64,000 nt of DNA from Massilia sp. IC2-278 (GTDB lineage: Bacteria; Pseudomonadota; Gammaproteobacteria; Burkholderiales; Burkholderiaceae_D), in NCBI RefSeq assembly GCF_020708045.1, contig NZ_JAJFES010000017.1, positions 1-64,000 of the forward strand, in the 5' to 3' direction. The notes beneath the pieces were generated by a model. It made no database searches. It worked only from the letters and a program-made list of their open reading frames with translations, and was not told the origin of the DNA. The position numbers were made by a program, and so were the translations under genes. Positions within the stretch are counted from its first letter, which is position 1, and every line of letters begins with the position of its first letter. This document shows positions 1 through 8,084 of this stretch, piece after piece.

Positions 1-90
1 GAGAAGTACTACAATACGCGGCGGTTACATCAGACCTTGGGCTACCAAACGCCTGCCGCCGTCGACGCTGCATACCGTGTGCCTAAATAA
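1..90 (+). mobile_element. IS3-family transposase, C-terminal fragment (cut by window start)
   Basis: Frame 1 is open from base 1 to a TAA at 88-90 and encodes 29 residues containing YYNTRRLHQTLGYQTP. This matches the conserved end of IS3-family OrfB (DDE/rve integrase) transposases, where YN..R.H..L.Y.TP is followed by a short tail. The catalytic part lies before the window, so I cannot tell whether the element is intact. The family call rests on this motif only. Confidence 0.7.
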
Positions 91-113
91 CTGTCCAGGA
101 TATCCGGATCACC

Positions 114-232
114 TCAGGTCTGACATTTGGACACGAGCTCTGCTTTATCCGGCCGGCGAGGAGAGGACTGCCATACAAATCCGGGTCGATTTCGCACCTA
201 CAGTTGAGACCGTGTCCGAATGTCAGACCTGA
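114..232. repeat. 22-bp inverted repeat pair between IS remnant and recG
   Basis: The arm at 114-135 (TCAGGTCTGACATTTGGACACG) and the arm at 211-232 are reverse complements with a single mismatch, enclosing 75 bases. The arms lie just downstream of the transposase tail and 22 bases short of the recG stop codon. They could be ends of a small non-autonomous element, a REP-type intergenic repeat, or a weak transcription barrier. There is no T-run, so an intrinsic terminator is unlikely. Origin is unknown. Confidence 0.6.
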
Positions 233-254
233 CCCCGGCTTGGCCGGCTTGGTT

Positions 255-2315
255 TCAGACCTTCAGGAATTCCTCGCGCCCGCCCAGCCAGCGCGCCAGG
301 TGGGCGTCGACGATGGCCACGTTTGCCGGTGTCTCGTGCTCCAGCAAACTGGCCGCGATGTCGCGCGCATGCTCGACCAGCCACTGGTCGGTTTCCAGGT
401 CGGCAAAGCGCAGCATGGCCTGGCCCGACTGGCGCGCACCGAGGAATTCGCCCGGGCCGCGGATTTCCAGGTCGCGCCGCGCGATCTCGAAGCCGTCGGT
501 GGTCTCGCGCATCGTCATCAGGCGCTGCTTGGCCACCTGGCCCAGGGGGCTCTGGTACAGCAGCAGGCAGACGCTGGCCGCCGAGCCGCGGCCGACGCGT
601 CCGCGCAGCTGGTGCAGCTGCGACAAACCGAAGCGCTCGGCATGCTCGATCACCATCAGCGAGGCGTTCGGCACGTCCACGCCGACCTCGATCACGGTGG
701 TGGCCACCAGCACGTGCACCTCGCCGGCGGCAAAGGCGTCCATGATCACCTGTTTCTCGGCCGGCTTCAGGCGCCCGTGCACCAGGCCGACCTGCAAGTC
801 GGGCAGGGCTTCGGCCAGCGTCTCGTAGGTTTCGGTGGCCGTCTGCAGCTGCAGCGCCTCGGATTCCTCGATCAATGGACACACCCAGTAGACCTGGCGG
901 CCTTCCAAAGCCGCCGCGTGCACGCGTTCGATCACTTCGTCGCGCCGGTTCTGGTCGATGGCGCGCGTGACGATGGGCGTACGGCCCGGCGGCAGTTCGT
1001 CGATGACGGACACTTCCAGGTCCGCGTAGTAGGTCATGGCCAGGGTGCGGGGGATCGGCGTGGCCGACATCATCAATTGGTGCGGCACCAGGCCGTCGCT
1101 GCCCTTGTTGCGCAAGGTCAGGCGCTGGCCGACGCCGAAGCGGTGCTGCTCGTCGACCAGCACCAGGCCGAGTTTGGCGAACTGCACCGAGTCCTGGATC
1201 AGCGCATGGGTGCCGATCACGAGGTGCGCCTCGCCGGTTTCCGCCATCTCGCTGGCCGCCGCCTTTTCCTTTTTCTTCAGGCTGCCGGTGAGCCAGGCCA
1301 CCTTCACGCCGAGCGGCTCCATCCAGGCGGCGATCTTCCTGAAATGCTGCTCGGCCAGGATCTCGGTCGGCGCCATCAGCGCGGCCTGGTAGCCCGAGTC
1401 GATGGCCTGGGCGGCGGCCAGCGCCGCCACCACGGTCTTGCCGCTGCCGACGTCGCCCTGCAGCAGGCGCTGCATCGGATAACCCTCGCGCAGATCGGCG
1501 CTGATTTCCTTCACCACGCGCGCCTGGGCATTGGTCAGCTTGAAGGGCAGGGCCTGCAGGAAGGCTTTCGACAGGTCGCCCACCGTGCGCAGCGTCGGCG
1601 CACCCTTGTCGCGGCGTGCGCGCTGGGCCCGTTTCAGCGAGAGCTGCTGGGCCAGCAGTTCGTCGAACTTCATGCGCGTCCAGGCCGGGTGCGACTTGTC
1701 CATCAGCGCGTATTCGTCGGCGTCTTTCGGCGGGTAGTGCAGCAGCTTGACAGACGGCTCGAAGTCGCCCAGCCCCATCTGGCGCCGCACCGCCAGCGGC
1801 ACGGTGTCGGTCCAGTCGACCCGCTTCATGGCTTCGCCGATGGCGCGCCGCAGGATAGGCTGCGACAGGCCTTCGCCCGACGGATACACCGGCGTCAGCG
1901 AGGTCGGCAGCGGCGCGCCTTCATTCACTACCTTGTAAGTAGGGTGGACCATCTCGGCGCCGAAGAAGCCGTGCTTGACCTCGGTGCGGGCGCGCACGCG
2001 CACGCCTTCGGCTAATTGCTTGACCTGGCTGCCGTAGAAGTTCATGAAGCGCAGCAGGATGTCGCCGGATTCGTCGGCAATCGTCACCAGCAGCTGGCGC
2101 CGCGGCTTGAAGCTGATCTCGTTTTTCGTGACCACGCCCTCGATTTGCGACACATGGCCGCCGCGCAGGCAGGCCTCGCGTATCGACACGATTTTTGTCT
2201 CGTCCTCGTAGCGCATGGGCAGGTGCAGCACCAGGTCCATGTCGGTGCGCAGGCCAAGGCGGGCGAGCTTGCTTTCTGTGGTTTTCGGGGCGGAAGTGGG
2301 TTTTGGCGAAGGCAT
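255..2315 (-). CDS. recG: ATP-dependent DNA helicase RecG
   Basis: RecG is a monomeric superfamily 2 helicase that regresses stalled replication forks and branch-migrates Holliday junctions in the cytoplasm. The 686-residue product (E. coli RecG has about 693) has an N-terminal wedge/OB region (about 1-230), Walker A GDVGSGKT at 287-294, the APTEILA motif near 315-321 and the Walker B DEQH at 388-391. A C-terminal helicase domain follows, ending in the RecG-type GPGEFLG.RQSG region. I chose the ATG at 2315 because it gives the usual family length; the frame stays open further upstream across queA, which is not credible. It is divergent from queA with a 97-base gap. Confidence 0.95.
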   Translation of the reverse strand: MPSPKPTSAPKTTESKLARLGLRTDMDLVLHLPMRYEDETKIVSIREACLRGGHVSQIEGVVTKNEISFKPRRQLLVTIADESGDILLRFMNFYGSQVKQLAEGVRVRARTEVKHGFFGAEMVHPTYKVVNEGAPLPTSLTPVYPSGEGLSQPILRRAIGEAMKRVDWTDTVPLAVRRQMGLGDFEPSVKLLHYPPKDADEYALMDKSHPAWTRMKFDELLAQQLSLKRAQRARRDKGAPTLRTVGDLSKAFLQALPFKLTNAQARVVKEISADLREGYPMQRLLQGDVGSGKTVVAALAAAQAIDSGYQAALMAPTEILAEQHFRKIAAWMEPLGVKVAWLTGSLKKKEKAAASEMAETGEAHLVIGTHALIQDSVQFAKLGLVLVDEQHRFGVGQRLTLRNKGSDGLVPHQLMMSATPIPRTLAMTYYADLEVSVIDELPPGRTPIVTRAIDQNRRDEVIERVHAAALEGRQVYWVCPLIEESEALQLQTATETYETLAEALPDLQVGLVHGRLKPAEKQVIMDAFAAGEVHVLVATTVIEVGVDVPNASLMVIEHAERFGLSQLHQLRGRVGRGSAASVCLLLYQSPLGQVAKQRLMTMRETTDGFEIARRDLEIRGPGEFLGARQSGQAMLRFADLETDQWLVEHARDIAASLLEHETPANVAIVDAHLARWLGGREEFLKV

Positions 2316-2412
2316 ATCTGCGGCAATTTGGCGCGGGCTGACGTAAAATAGAGGGTTCGCCGCACGCGCTGCAGCCCGTATTGTAAAGCTGCCAGCCCCC
2401 ATTTTCCCAGAA

Positions 2413-3444
2413 ATGAACAGAATGTACTCGCTTTCCGATTTCGATTTTGACTTGCCGCCCGAGCGCATCGCGCAGCTGCCGCTGCCAAACCGCAGTGCCT
2501 CGCGCCTGTTGCAGCTCGATGGCGAGCAGATTACCGACCGCCATTTCGCCGACATCGTCGACCAGCTGCAAGCCGGCGACCTGCTGGTGATGAACAATAC
2601 CCGCGTGCTCAAGGCCCGCTTCTTCGGCGTCAAGGAGACCGGCGGCCAGGTCGAGGTGCTGGTCGAGCGCGTGCTGGACAACCGCACCGTGCTGGCCCAG
2701 GTGCGCGCCTCCAAGTCGCCGAAACCGGGCAACCGCATCCGCCTGGCCGACGCCTTCGAGGTCACCACCGGCGAGCGCGCCGGCGAATTCTTCACCCTGC
2801 ATTTCGAAGGCGACGTGTTCGACCTGATCGAAGCCCACGGCCGCCTGCCGCTGCCGCCCTACATCGAGCACAACGCCGACGAATTCGACGAGCAGCGCTA
2901 CCAGACCGTGTATTCGAAGGAGCCGGGCGCTGTCGCCGCGCCGACCGCCGGTTTGCACTTCGACCAGCCGCTGCTCGACAAATTGGCCGCCAAAGGCGTG
3001 CGGTTTGCATATGTAACGCTGCACGTGGGCGCCGGCACCTTCCAGCCGGTGCGCGTGGAAGACCTGTCGGAACACAAGATGCATTCCGAGTGGTACACCA
3101 TCGGCCAGGACACGGTCGATGCGGTGCGCGCCGCGAAGGCGGCCGGGCGCGACGTGGTGGCGGTCGGCACCACCAGCCTGCGCGCGCTGGAATCGGCTTC
3201 GCAGTCGGGCGAACTGGTGGCGGGCAGTGCCGACACGGCGCTGTTCATCACGCCCGGCTACACCTTCAAGACGGTGACGCGCCTGATCACCAATTTCCAC
3301 CTGCCGAAGTCGACGCTCATGATGCTGGTGTCGGCCTTTGCCGGCTACGACGCGATCCGCAAGGCCTATGCGCATGCGATCGCCAGCGAATACCGCTTCT
3401 TCAGCTATGGCGACGCCATGCTGCTGACCACTACCTCAAAATAA
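2413..3444 (+). CDS. queA: tRNA preQ1(34) S-adenosylmethionine ribosyltransferase-isomerase
   Basis: QueA transfers and isomerises the ribosyl part of SAM onto preQ1 at tRNA position 34, giving epoxyqueuosine. The 343-residue product shows family blocks along its length: NNTRVLKARFFG near the N terminus, GAVAAPTAGLHF, FVTLHVGAGTFQPVR-like, TNFHLPKSTLMMLVSAF, and a YRFFSYGDAM end. Length matches the family. The first ATG is at 2413; a second in-frame ATG at 2422 gives a slightly shorter start. The gene is followed 17 bases later by tgt, the preceding step in the same pathway, so the two are probably one operon. Confidence 0.96.
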   Translation: MNRMYSLSDFDFDLPPERIAQLPLPNRSASRLLQLDGEQITDRHFADIVDQLQAGDLLVMNNTRVLKARFFGVKETGGQVEVLVERVLDNRTVLAQVRASKSPKPGNRIRLADAFEVTTGERAGEFFTLHFEGDVFDLIEAHGRLPLPPYIEHNADEFDEQRYQTVYSKEPGAVAAPTAGLHFDQPLLDKLAAKGVRFAYVTLHVGAGTFQPVRVEDLSEHKMHSEWYTIGQDTVDAVRAAKAAGRDVVAVGTTSLRALESASQSGELVAGSADTALFITPGYTFKTVTRLITNFHLPKSTLMMLVSAFAGYDAIRKAYAHAIASEYRFFSYGDAMLLTTTSK

Positions 3445-3461
3445 GCCCGTCAAGACTACCG

Positions 3462-4601
3462 ATGCTCGAATTTACGCTACTGAAGAAAGACACCAGCGGC
3501 CTGTCGCATGCGCGCCGCGGCCGCCTGAAACTGAACCACGGCACCATCGAAACCCCGATCTTCATGCCGGTCGGGACCTACGGCTCGGTCAAGGCGATGG
3601 ACCCGACCGAACTGAAAACCGTGGGCTCGCAGATCATCCTCGGTAACACCTTCCACCTGTGGCTGCGTCCGGGCACCGAGGTGTTCGACAAGTTCGGCGG
3701 CCTGCACCAGTTCATGGGCTGGGACAAGCCCATCCTGACCGACTCGGGCGGCTTCCAGGTGTTTTCGCTGGGCGCGATGCGCAAGATCACGGAAGAGGGC
3801 GTCACTTTCGCTTCGCCGATCGACGGTTCGCGCCGCTTCCTGTCGCCCGAAGTGTCGATGCAGATCCAGCGTTCGCTGAACTCGGACATCGTGATGCAGT
3901 TCGACGAGTGCACGCCATATGAAATCGACGGCCGCGCGGCCACCGCCGAAGAAGCGGCGAAGTCGATGCGCATGTCGCTGCGCTGGGCCCAGCGCTCGAT
4001 GAACGAATTCAACCGCGGCGAGAACCCGAACGCGCTGTTCGGCATCGTCCAGGGCGGCATGTACGAGCACCTGCGCGACGAATCGCTGGCCGGCCTGGAA
4101 GACATCGACTTCCCGGGCCTGGCGATCGGCGGCCTGTCGGTGGGCGAGCCGAAGGAAGACATGAAGCGCATCCTGGCCCACGTCGGCCCGCGCCTGCCGG
4201 AGAACAAGCCGCACTACCTGATGGGCGTGGGTACGCCGGAAGACCTTGTGGAAGGCGTGGCCAACGGCGTCGACATGTTCGACTGCGTGATGCCGACTCG
4301 GAACGCGCGCAACGGCTGGCTGTTCACGCGCTTCGGCGACGTGAAGATCAAGAACGCCCGCTATAAAGAAGACATGGCGCCGCTGGACGAATCGTGCACC
4401 TGCTATTGCTGCACCAACTTCTCGCGCGCTTATTTGCACCACCTGCACCGCTCGAACGAAATTTTGGGTGCGCGTTTGAACACGATCCACAACCTGCACT
4501 ATTACCTGAACCTGATGCAGGAGATCCGCGATGCGATCGATGCGGATGGGTTCCATGCGTTCCGGTTGCAGTTCGCGGCGGATCGCGCGCGCGGGGTGTA
4601 A
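3462..4601 (+). CDS. tgt: tRNA-guanine(34) transglycosylase
   Basis: Tgt exchanges the wobble guanine of tRNAs with GUN anticodons for preQ1. The 379-residue protein has the TIM-barrel motif DSGGFQ (general acid/base Asp94), the GGLSVGEPK loop near 223-231, and DMFDCVMPTRNARNG (271-285) carrying the nucleophilic Asp. The zinc site is the C312-T-C314-Y-C-C317 cluster plus a His in the following helix. The ATG at 3462 fits the family N terminus; the frame runs further upstream inside queA but is not conserved there. It probably shares a transcript with queA. Confidence 0.97.
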   Translation: MLEFTLLKKDTSGLSHARRGRLKLNHGTIETPIFMPVGTYGSVKAMDPTELKTVGSQIILGNTFHLWLRPGTEVFDKFGGLHQFMGWDKPILTDSGGFQVFSLGAMRKITEEGVTFASPIDGSRRFLSPEVSMQIQRSLNSDIVMQFDECTPYEIDGRAATAEEAAKSMRMSLRWAQRSMNEFNRGENPNALFGIVQGGMYEHLRDESLAGLEDIDFPGLAIGGLSVGEPKEDMKRILAHVGPRLPENKPHYLMGVGTPEDLVEGVANGVDMFDCVMPTRNARNGWLFTRFGDVKIKNARYKEDMAPLDESCTCYCCTNFSRAYLHHLHRSNEILGARLNTIHNLHYYLNLMQEIRDAIDADGFHAFRLQFAADRARGV

Positions 4602-4607
4602 GGTTTC

Positions 4608-4699
4608 GTAGGGTGGACACCTGTGTCCACGCTGTCGTACCTTTGCATACCGCACGATATGCAAACGTTGTACCGCGTGGACTCGGGAGTCCACCCTAC
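4608..4699. repeat. Palindromic intergenic repeat, locus A (inverted pair)
   Basis: Unit at 4608-4634 (GTAGGGTGGACAC, loop CT, GTGTCCACGCTG) and unit at 4673-4699 in opposite orientation (CCGCGTGGACTC, loop GG, GAGTCCACCCTAC), 38 bases apart. The two stems differ in sequence but each is self-complementary. The locus starts 7 bases after the tgt stop codon. Confidence 0.85.
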
Positions 4700-4715
4700 A
4701 AGCCCCAACAGCCAT

Positions 4716-4746
4716 AAAAAAACGCGGCCATCGAGCCGCGTTTTTT
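4716..4746. terminator. Bidirectional intrinsic terminator between tgt and the ene-reductase
   Basis: Stem ACGCGGC/GCCGCGT (4722-4728 and 4735-4741) with a six-base loop, an A-run before and a T-run after. It can therefore end transcription from tgt (plus) and from the convergent gene at 4762 (minus). Confidence 0.85.
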
Positions 4747-4761
4747 ATTCCATCTCTACCC

Positions 4762-5862
4762 TTACTCCGCCGCGCGATACCGCTCCAGCCAGTGCGCATA
4801 CGGCGCCGGCAGCGTCCACGACGGTTTATCCTGGCCCAGCGCCTTGGCTGCCGCATACGTATAGTGCGGATTGCCCAGGTGTGCGCGGCCGATCATGACC
4901 AGGTCCATCTGGCCTTCTTCCACCACGCGGTTGGCTACCGTCGGCGAATCGATGTTCCACGACGACGCCACCGGCAGCCCGGCTTCGCGCTTCACGCGTT
5001 CGGCGATCGGCGCCAGGAAGCCCGAAGCCCAGGGAATGTTCGCATCCGGCGTCGAGAAGCCGACACTCACGTTCAGCATGTCCAGGCCGGCGGCGCGGAA
5101 CTGGCGCGTCAGTTCGATCGCCTCGTTCAGGGTTTCTTCGTCGCGGCCGTCGAACTCGATCACGCCGAAGCGCGCGGTCAGCGGGAGATTTTCTGGCCAG
5201 ACGGCGCGCACGGCCGCCAGGGTCTCGAGCAGGAAGCGGCTGCGGCCGGCGAAGCTGCCGCCGTAGTCGTCGCTACGTTGGTTCGCGTGCACCGAGAAGA
5301 AACTCTGGCCGAGGTAGCCGTGGGCGAAGTGCAGCTCCAGCCATTCGAAGCCGGCCTCCAGGGCGCGGCGCGCGGCGGCGACGAAGTCGGCCTTCACGCG
5401 CTCGATGTCGGCAATCGTCATCTCCTTCGGCACCTGCGGCAGGTTGGCGCCAAAGGCGACCGCCGACGGCGAGATGGTTTCCCAGCTGCGCGGGTCGCTC
5501 GCCGGGATATGGTCGTCGCCTTCCCATGGACGCTGGGCGCTGGCCTTGCGGCCGGCGTGGCCGATCTGGATGCCGGCAACGGCGCCGCCCGCCTTGATGC
5601 CGGCGGCAATGCGCGCCAGGCCCGGCACGTGCTCGTCGGACCACAGGCCGAGGCAGCCCGGGGTGATGCGGCCTTCCGGCGAGACGCCCGTGGCTTCCAC
5701 GATCACCAGGCCGGCGCCGCCGCGGGCGATGCTTTCATAGTGGGTGGTGTGCCATTCGTTGGTATAGCCATCGGTGGCGCTGTACTGGCACATCGGCGGC
5801 ACCGCGATGCGGTTGCGCAGGGTGACGCCTTTGAGGGTAAAGGGAGTAAACAGTGCTGACAT
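4762..5862 (-). CDS. xenA: NADH:flavin oxidoreductase, XenA-type ene-reductase (Old Yellow Enzyme family)
   Basis: This is an FMN-dependent TIM-barrel ene-reductase of the class III OYE group, which reduces activated C=C bonds and xenobiotics with NAD(P)H. The 366-residue product begins MSALFTPFTLKGVTLRNRI, carries Cys25 in PPMCQYSA, and has the substrate-binding H178-F-A-H181-G-Y183 set, all at the positions known for Pseudomonas XenA. It ends in LPAPYAHWLERYR, typical of XenA. That N-terminal match decides the ATG at 5862 over an upstream extension. It lies 78 bases downstream of a VOC gene on the same strand, possibly co-transcribed. The physiological substrate is not evident. Confidence 0.88.
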   Translation of the reverse strand: MSALFTPFTLKGVTLRNRIAVPPMCQYSATDGYTNEWHTTHYESIARGGAGLVIVEATGVSPEGRITPGCLGLWSDEHVPGLARIAAGIKAGGAVAGIQIGHAGRKASAQRPWEGDDHIPASDPRSWETISPSAVAFGANLPQVPKEMTIADIERVKADFVAAARRALEAGFEWLELHFAHGYLGQSFFSVHANQRSDDYGGSFAGRSRFLLETLAAVRAVWPENLPLTARFGVIEFDGRDEETLNEAIELTRQFRAAGLDMLNVSVGFSTPDANIPWASGFLAPIAERVKREAGLPVASSWNIDSPTVANRVVEEGQMDLVMIGRAHLGNPHYTYAAAKALGQDKPSWTLPAPYAHWLERYRAAE

Positions 5863-5940
5863 GAATGCGATTCTTTTTACGAGGGTATGGCTGTCCTGCG
5901 CGGCCAAGCGAATGGCTGCGCGGAACGGGAAAAGCGGGAT

Positions 5941-6441
5941 TTACTGGTAAGCGCCGGCCGAATAGGTCAGCTCGTAGCTGTGGCTGTAGATCTCGATGAT
6001 GTTGCCGAACGGGTCTTCCATATAGACCATGCGGTAGGGCTTCTCACCGGGATAATACTCCCGAACCGGCATTCTCTGCTTGCCACCGGCCGAAACGATC
6101 TTTTCAGCCAGGCCTTCGACATCCGGGTCCTGTACGCAGAAGTGGAAGACGCCGGTTTTCCAGTATTCGAAATTGTTCTGCGGACGTTCGGCGTTCGGGA
6201 ATTCGAAGATTTCCACGCCAACGCGGTCGCCGGTCGACAGGTGGGCGATCCGGAACGACGACCAGCCGGCGCCGAAGACATCGGTGCACATCACGCCGAT
6301 GGCGCTGTCGTCTTCCTTGATCGTGGTCGGCGCCATGATCAGGTACCAGCCCATGACGTCGGTATAGAACTTGACGGCGGCGTCGAGGTCGGTGACCGAC
6401 AGGCCGATGTGGGAAAAGCTGCGTGGATAGGTAGGTGGCAT
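5941..6441 (-). CDS. VOC-superfamily (glyoxalase/dioxygenase-fold) protein
   Basis: A 166-residue cytoplasmic protein with two beta-alpha-beta-beta-beta modules of the vicinal oxygen chelate fold. Candidate metal ligands are the His in FSHIGLSVTD, Glu in VEIFEF, His in VFHFCVQD and Glu in NIIEIYSH near the end, the usual one-per-half spacing. Such proteins can be lyases, dioxygenases or resistance proteins, and the substrate cannot be read from the sequence. It is divergent from the LysR regulator at 6537 and precedes xenA, which suggests LysR control of both. Confidence 0.8.
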   Translation of the reverse strand: MPPTYPRSFSHIGLSVTDLDAAVKFYTDVMGWYLIMAPTTIKEDDSAIGVMCTDVFGAGWSSFRIAHLSTGDRVGVEIFEFPNAERPQNNFEYWKTGVFHFCVQDPDVEGLAEKIVSAGGKQRMPVREYYPGEKPYRMVYMEDPFGNIIEIYSHSYELTYSAGAYQ

Positions 6442-6511
6442 GGCGGCGCTTCCTGTAAAGAGTGATGCAACCAGCCTAAGGTTTGGACGACTTAATGTAA
6501 ACTAATGCATC

Positions 6512-6528
6512 CTTATCCATCCCATAAG
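6512..6528. promoter_or_regulatory. Candidate LysR operator (CTTAT-N7-ATAAG)
   Basis: A perfect 5-bp inverted repeat with a 7-base spacer (6512-6516 and 6524-6528), in the divergent gap between the VOC gene and lysR and only 8 bases before the lysR start. Position and dyad symmetry fit a LysR autoregulatory site. The T-N11-A core is only loosely met. Confidence 0.35.
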
Positions 6529-6536
6529 AGTTGCTT

Positions 6537-7406
6537 ATGCTGAGTCCGCAATGGCTGCGCACCTATGCTGCGGTGGTCGAGGCCGGCAGCTTCACGCGCG
6601 CGGCCGACAAGCTGGGCCTGACCCAGGCGGCGGTCAGCCAGCACATCGGGCATCTGGAAGACGCCTGCGGCGCATTGCTGATCCGCCGCCCGCGCCAGAT
6701 CGAGATGACGCCCGCCGGCCGCGCACTGCTCGACTATTGCCTCGAAGTCTCCGGGGCCGACCAGCGCTTGCAGCTGCGCCTGCTCGATGCCAGCGCCGAG
6801 ACCGGCGAGATCAGCCTGGTCACGCCGGGCAGCGTGGGGCTGGCGCTGTATCCGCTGCTGCTCGACTGGCAGGTGCTGCACCGCGGGCTGGCGGTGCGCC
6901 ACCGCTTCGCGCCGGACCCGGAAATCCGCGACGCCGTGCTGGACAACCGTTTCGAGCTGGGCCTGCTGACCCTGAAGCCGGACGATCCGCGCCTGGCCGC
7001 CGAGCTGTTCATCGAGGAACCGCTGGAGCTGGTGGTGCCGGCCGGCGCCGAGGTGCGGGGCTGGGGCGACCTGGAGCGCCTGGGCTTCATCGACCATCCC
7101 GACGGGCAGGCAATGGCCACGCGCCTGCTGAGCCGGGCGTTTCCCGACAATCCTGGCGTGCGCAGGTTGCCGTGTACCGGCTTCGTGAACCAGATCGGAC
7201 TGATCCTGGAGCCGGTGGCGCGCGGGCTGGGGTTCACGGTGATTCCGCGCCATGCGCGCCAGGCGTTTGCGAACGCGGCGGCGGTGCAAGTGGTGGAGCA
7301 GGCGGCGCCGGTGGTGGATGGCTTGTGGCTGATTCACCGGGCCGAGTGGCCCTTGTCGGCGCGGGCGGGGAGGGTGGTGGAATATTTGCGCGAACGGATG
7401 AGGTAA
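6537..7406 (+). CDS. LysR-family transcriptional regulator
   Basis: A 289-residue LTTR. The N-terminal winged helix-turn-helix reads WLRTYAAVVEAGSFTRAAD, LGLTQAAVSQHI and LEDACGALLIRR at about residues 5-60. The effector-binding domain (about 88-289) starts ISLVTPGSVGLALYPLLLDW and has two alpha/beta lobes. I used the ATG at 6537 preceded by AAGAG, rather than the TTG at 6531. The divergent VOC-xenA pair is the obvious target; the inducer is unknown. Confidence 0.9.
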   Translation: MLSPQWLRTYAAVVEAGSFTRAADKLGLTQAAVSQHIGHLEDACGALLIRRPRQIEMTPAGRALLDYCLEVSGADQRLQLRLLDASAETGEISLVTPGSVGLALYPLLLDWQVLHRGLAVRHRFAPDPEIRDAVLDNRFELGLLTLKPDDPRLAAELFIEEPLELVVPAGAEVRGWGDLERLGFIDHPDGQAMATRLLSRAFPDNPGVRRLPCTGFVNQIGLILEPVARGLGFTVIPRHARQAFANAAAVQVVEQAAPVVDGLWLIHRAEWPLSARAGRVVEYLRERMR

Positions 7407-7425
7407 GCGCCCACTTACCGCTTTT

Positions 7426-7552
7426 GTAGGGTGGACCGGGCCACGGAGGCACCTGTGTCCACGCGGTCGTACCGATGCGTACCGTACTCGTGGTGCTCGC
7501 AATGTTCGATTGATCACCCGTGGCACCGCGTGGGCACAAGTGCCCACCCTAC
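7426..7552. repeat. Palindromic intergenic repeat, locus B (inverted pair, one unit interrupted)
   Basis: The left unit starts GTAGGGTGGAC at 7426, is interrupted by 14 extra bases (7437-7450), and resumes as ACCTGTGTCCACGCGG to 7466. The right unit at 7526-7552 is intact in reverse orientation (GGGCAC, loop AA, GTGCCC). The interruption leaves the stem halves complementary but separated. Confidence 0.8.
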
Positions 7553-7642
7553 GAAACCCGTCTGCCGCTGTTGTGGATTTCCTACTTGCATTTTTTACAG
7601 CCAACCCCACATGCGGCGGAATGGCCGCTGGCAGTGCGCCGG

Positions 7643-7651
7643 TGCTAGAAT
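7643..7651 (+). promoter_or_regulatory. Extended -10 promoter candidate for yajC-secDF
   Basis: TGC followed directly by TAGAAT (7646-7651) matches an extended -10 element, 38 bases before the yajC GTG. No good -35 hexamer is seen at 17 bases, which extended -10 promoters tolerate. Confidence 0.45.
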
Positions 7652-7688
7652 ACAGCGCTGTTTTTTTCATCTCATAATCGGAGTCCTT

Positions 7689-8024
7689 GTGTTCATTTCC
7701 AACGCTTACGCGCAAACCACCACTGCAGCCGCCGATCCTGGCCTGATGGGTAACCTGACGACCTTCGCTCCGCTGCTGATCATGTTCGTGGTCATGTACT
7801 TCCTGATGATTCGCCCACAGCAGAAGCGCCAGAAAGAAGCCAAGGCGATGATGGACGCGCTCGCCAAGGGCGACGAAGTGGTCACCGCAGGCGGCATCCT
7901 GGGCCGCGTGACCAAGGTTTCCGATACCTATGTGACCCTGGAAATCGCAACCAACACCGAACTGGTGGTGCAGAAGAACGCCGTGACCACGCTGCTGCCG
8001 AAGGGCACCCTGAAGTCCCTGTAA
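7689..8024 (+). CDS. yajC: Preprotein translocase subunit YajC
   Basis: YajC is a small inner-membrane protein that joins SecDF in the holotranslocon. The 111-residue product has one transmembrane helix (LTTFAPLLIMFVVMYFLMI, about residues 23-41), then the hallmark RPQQKRQKE and a soluble beta domain (GDEVVTAGGILGRV). The start is GTG at 7689, preceded by GGAG at 7680-7683; this gives the family length, whereas the open frame runs back through the repeat at 7426. It is the first gene of yajC-secD-secF. Confidence 0.95.
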   Translation: MFISNAYAQTTTAAADPGLMGNLTTFAPLLIMFVVMYFLMIRPQQKRQKEAKAMMDALAKGDEVVTAGGILGRVTKVSDTYVTLEIATNTELVVQKNAVTTLLPKGTLKSL

Positions 8025-8084
8025 GCCAAGCGCCGCGGCCTGCTCGCGGGCCGCACGCCGCTCAACATAGAACGCTGGAACATC

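Noticed and set aside
6531..6536. TTG at 6531 as the lysR start
   Set aside because: The ATG at 6537 matches the LysR family N terminus and has AAGAG upstream; TTG would add only two residues.
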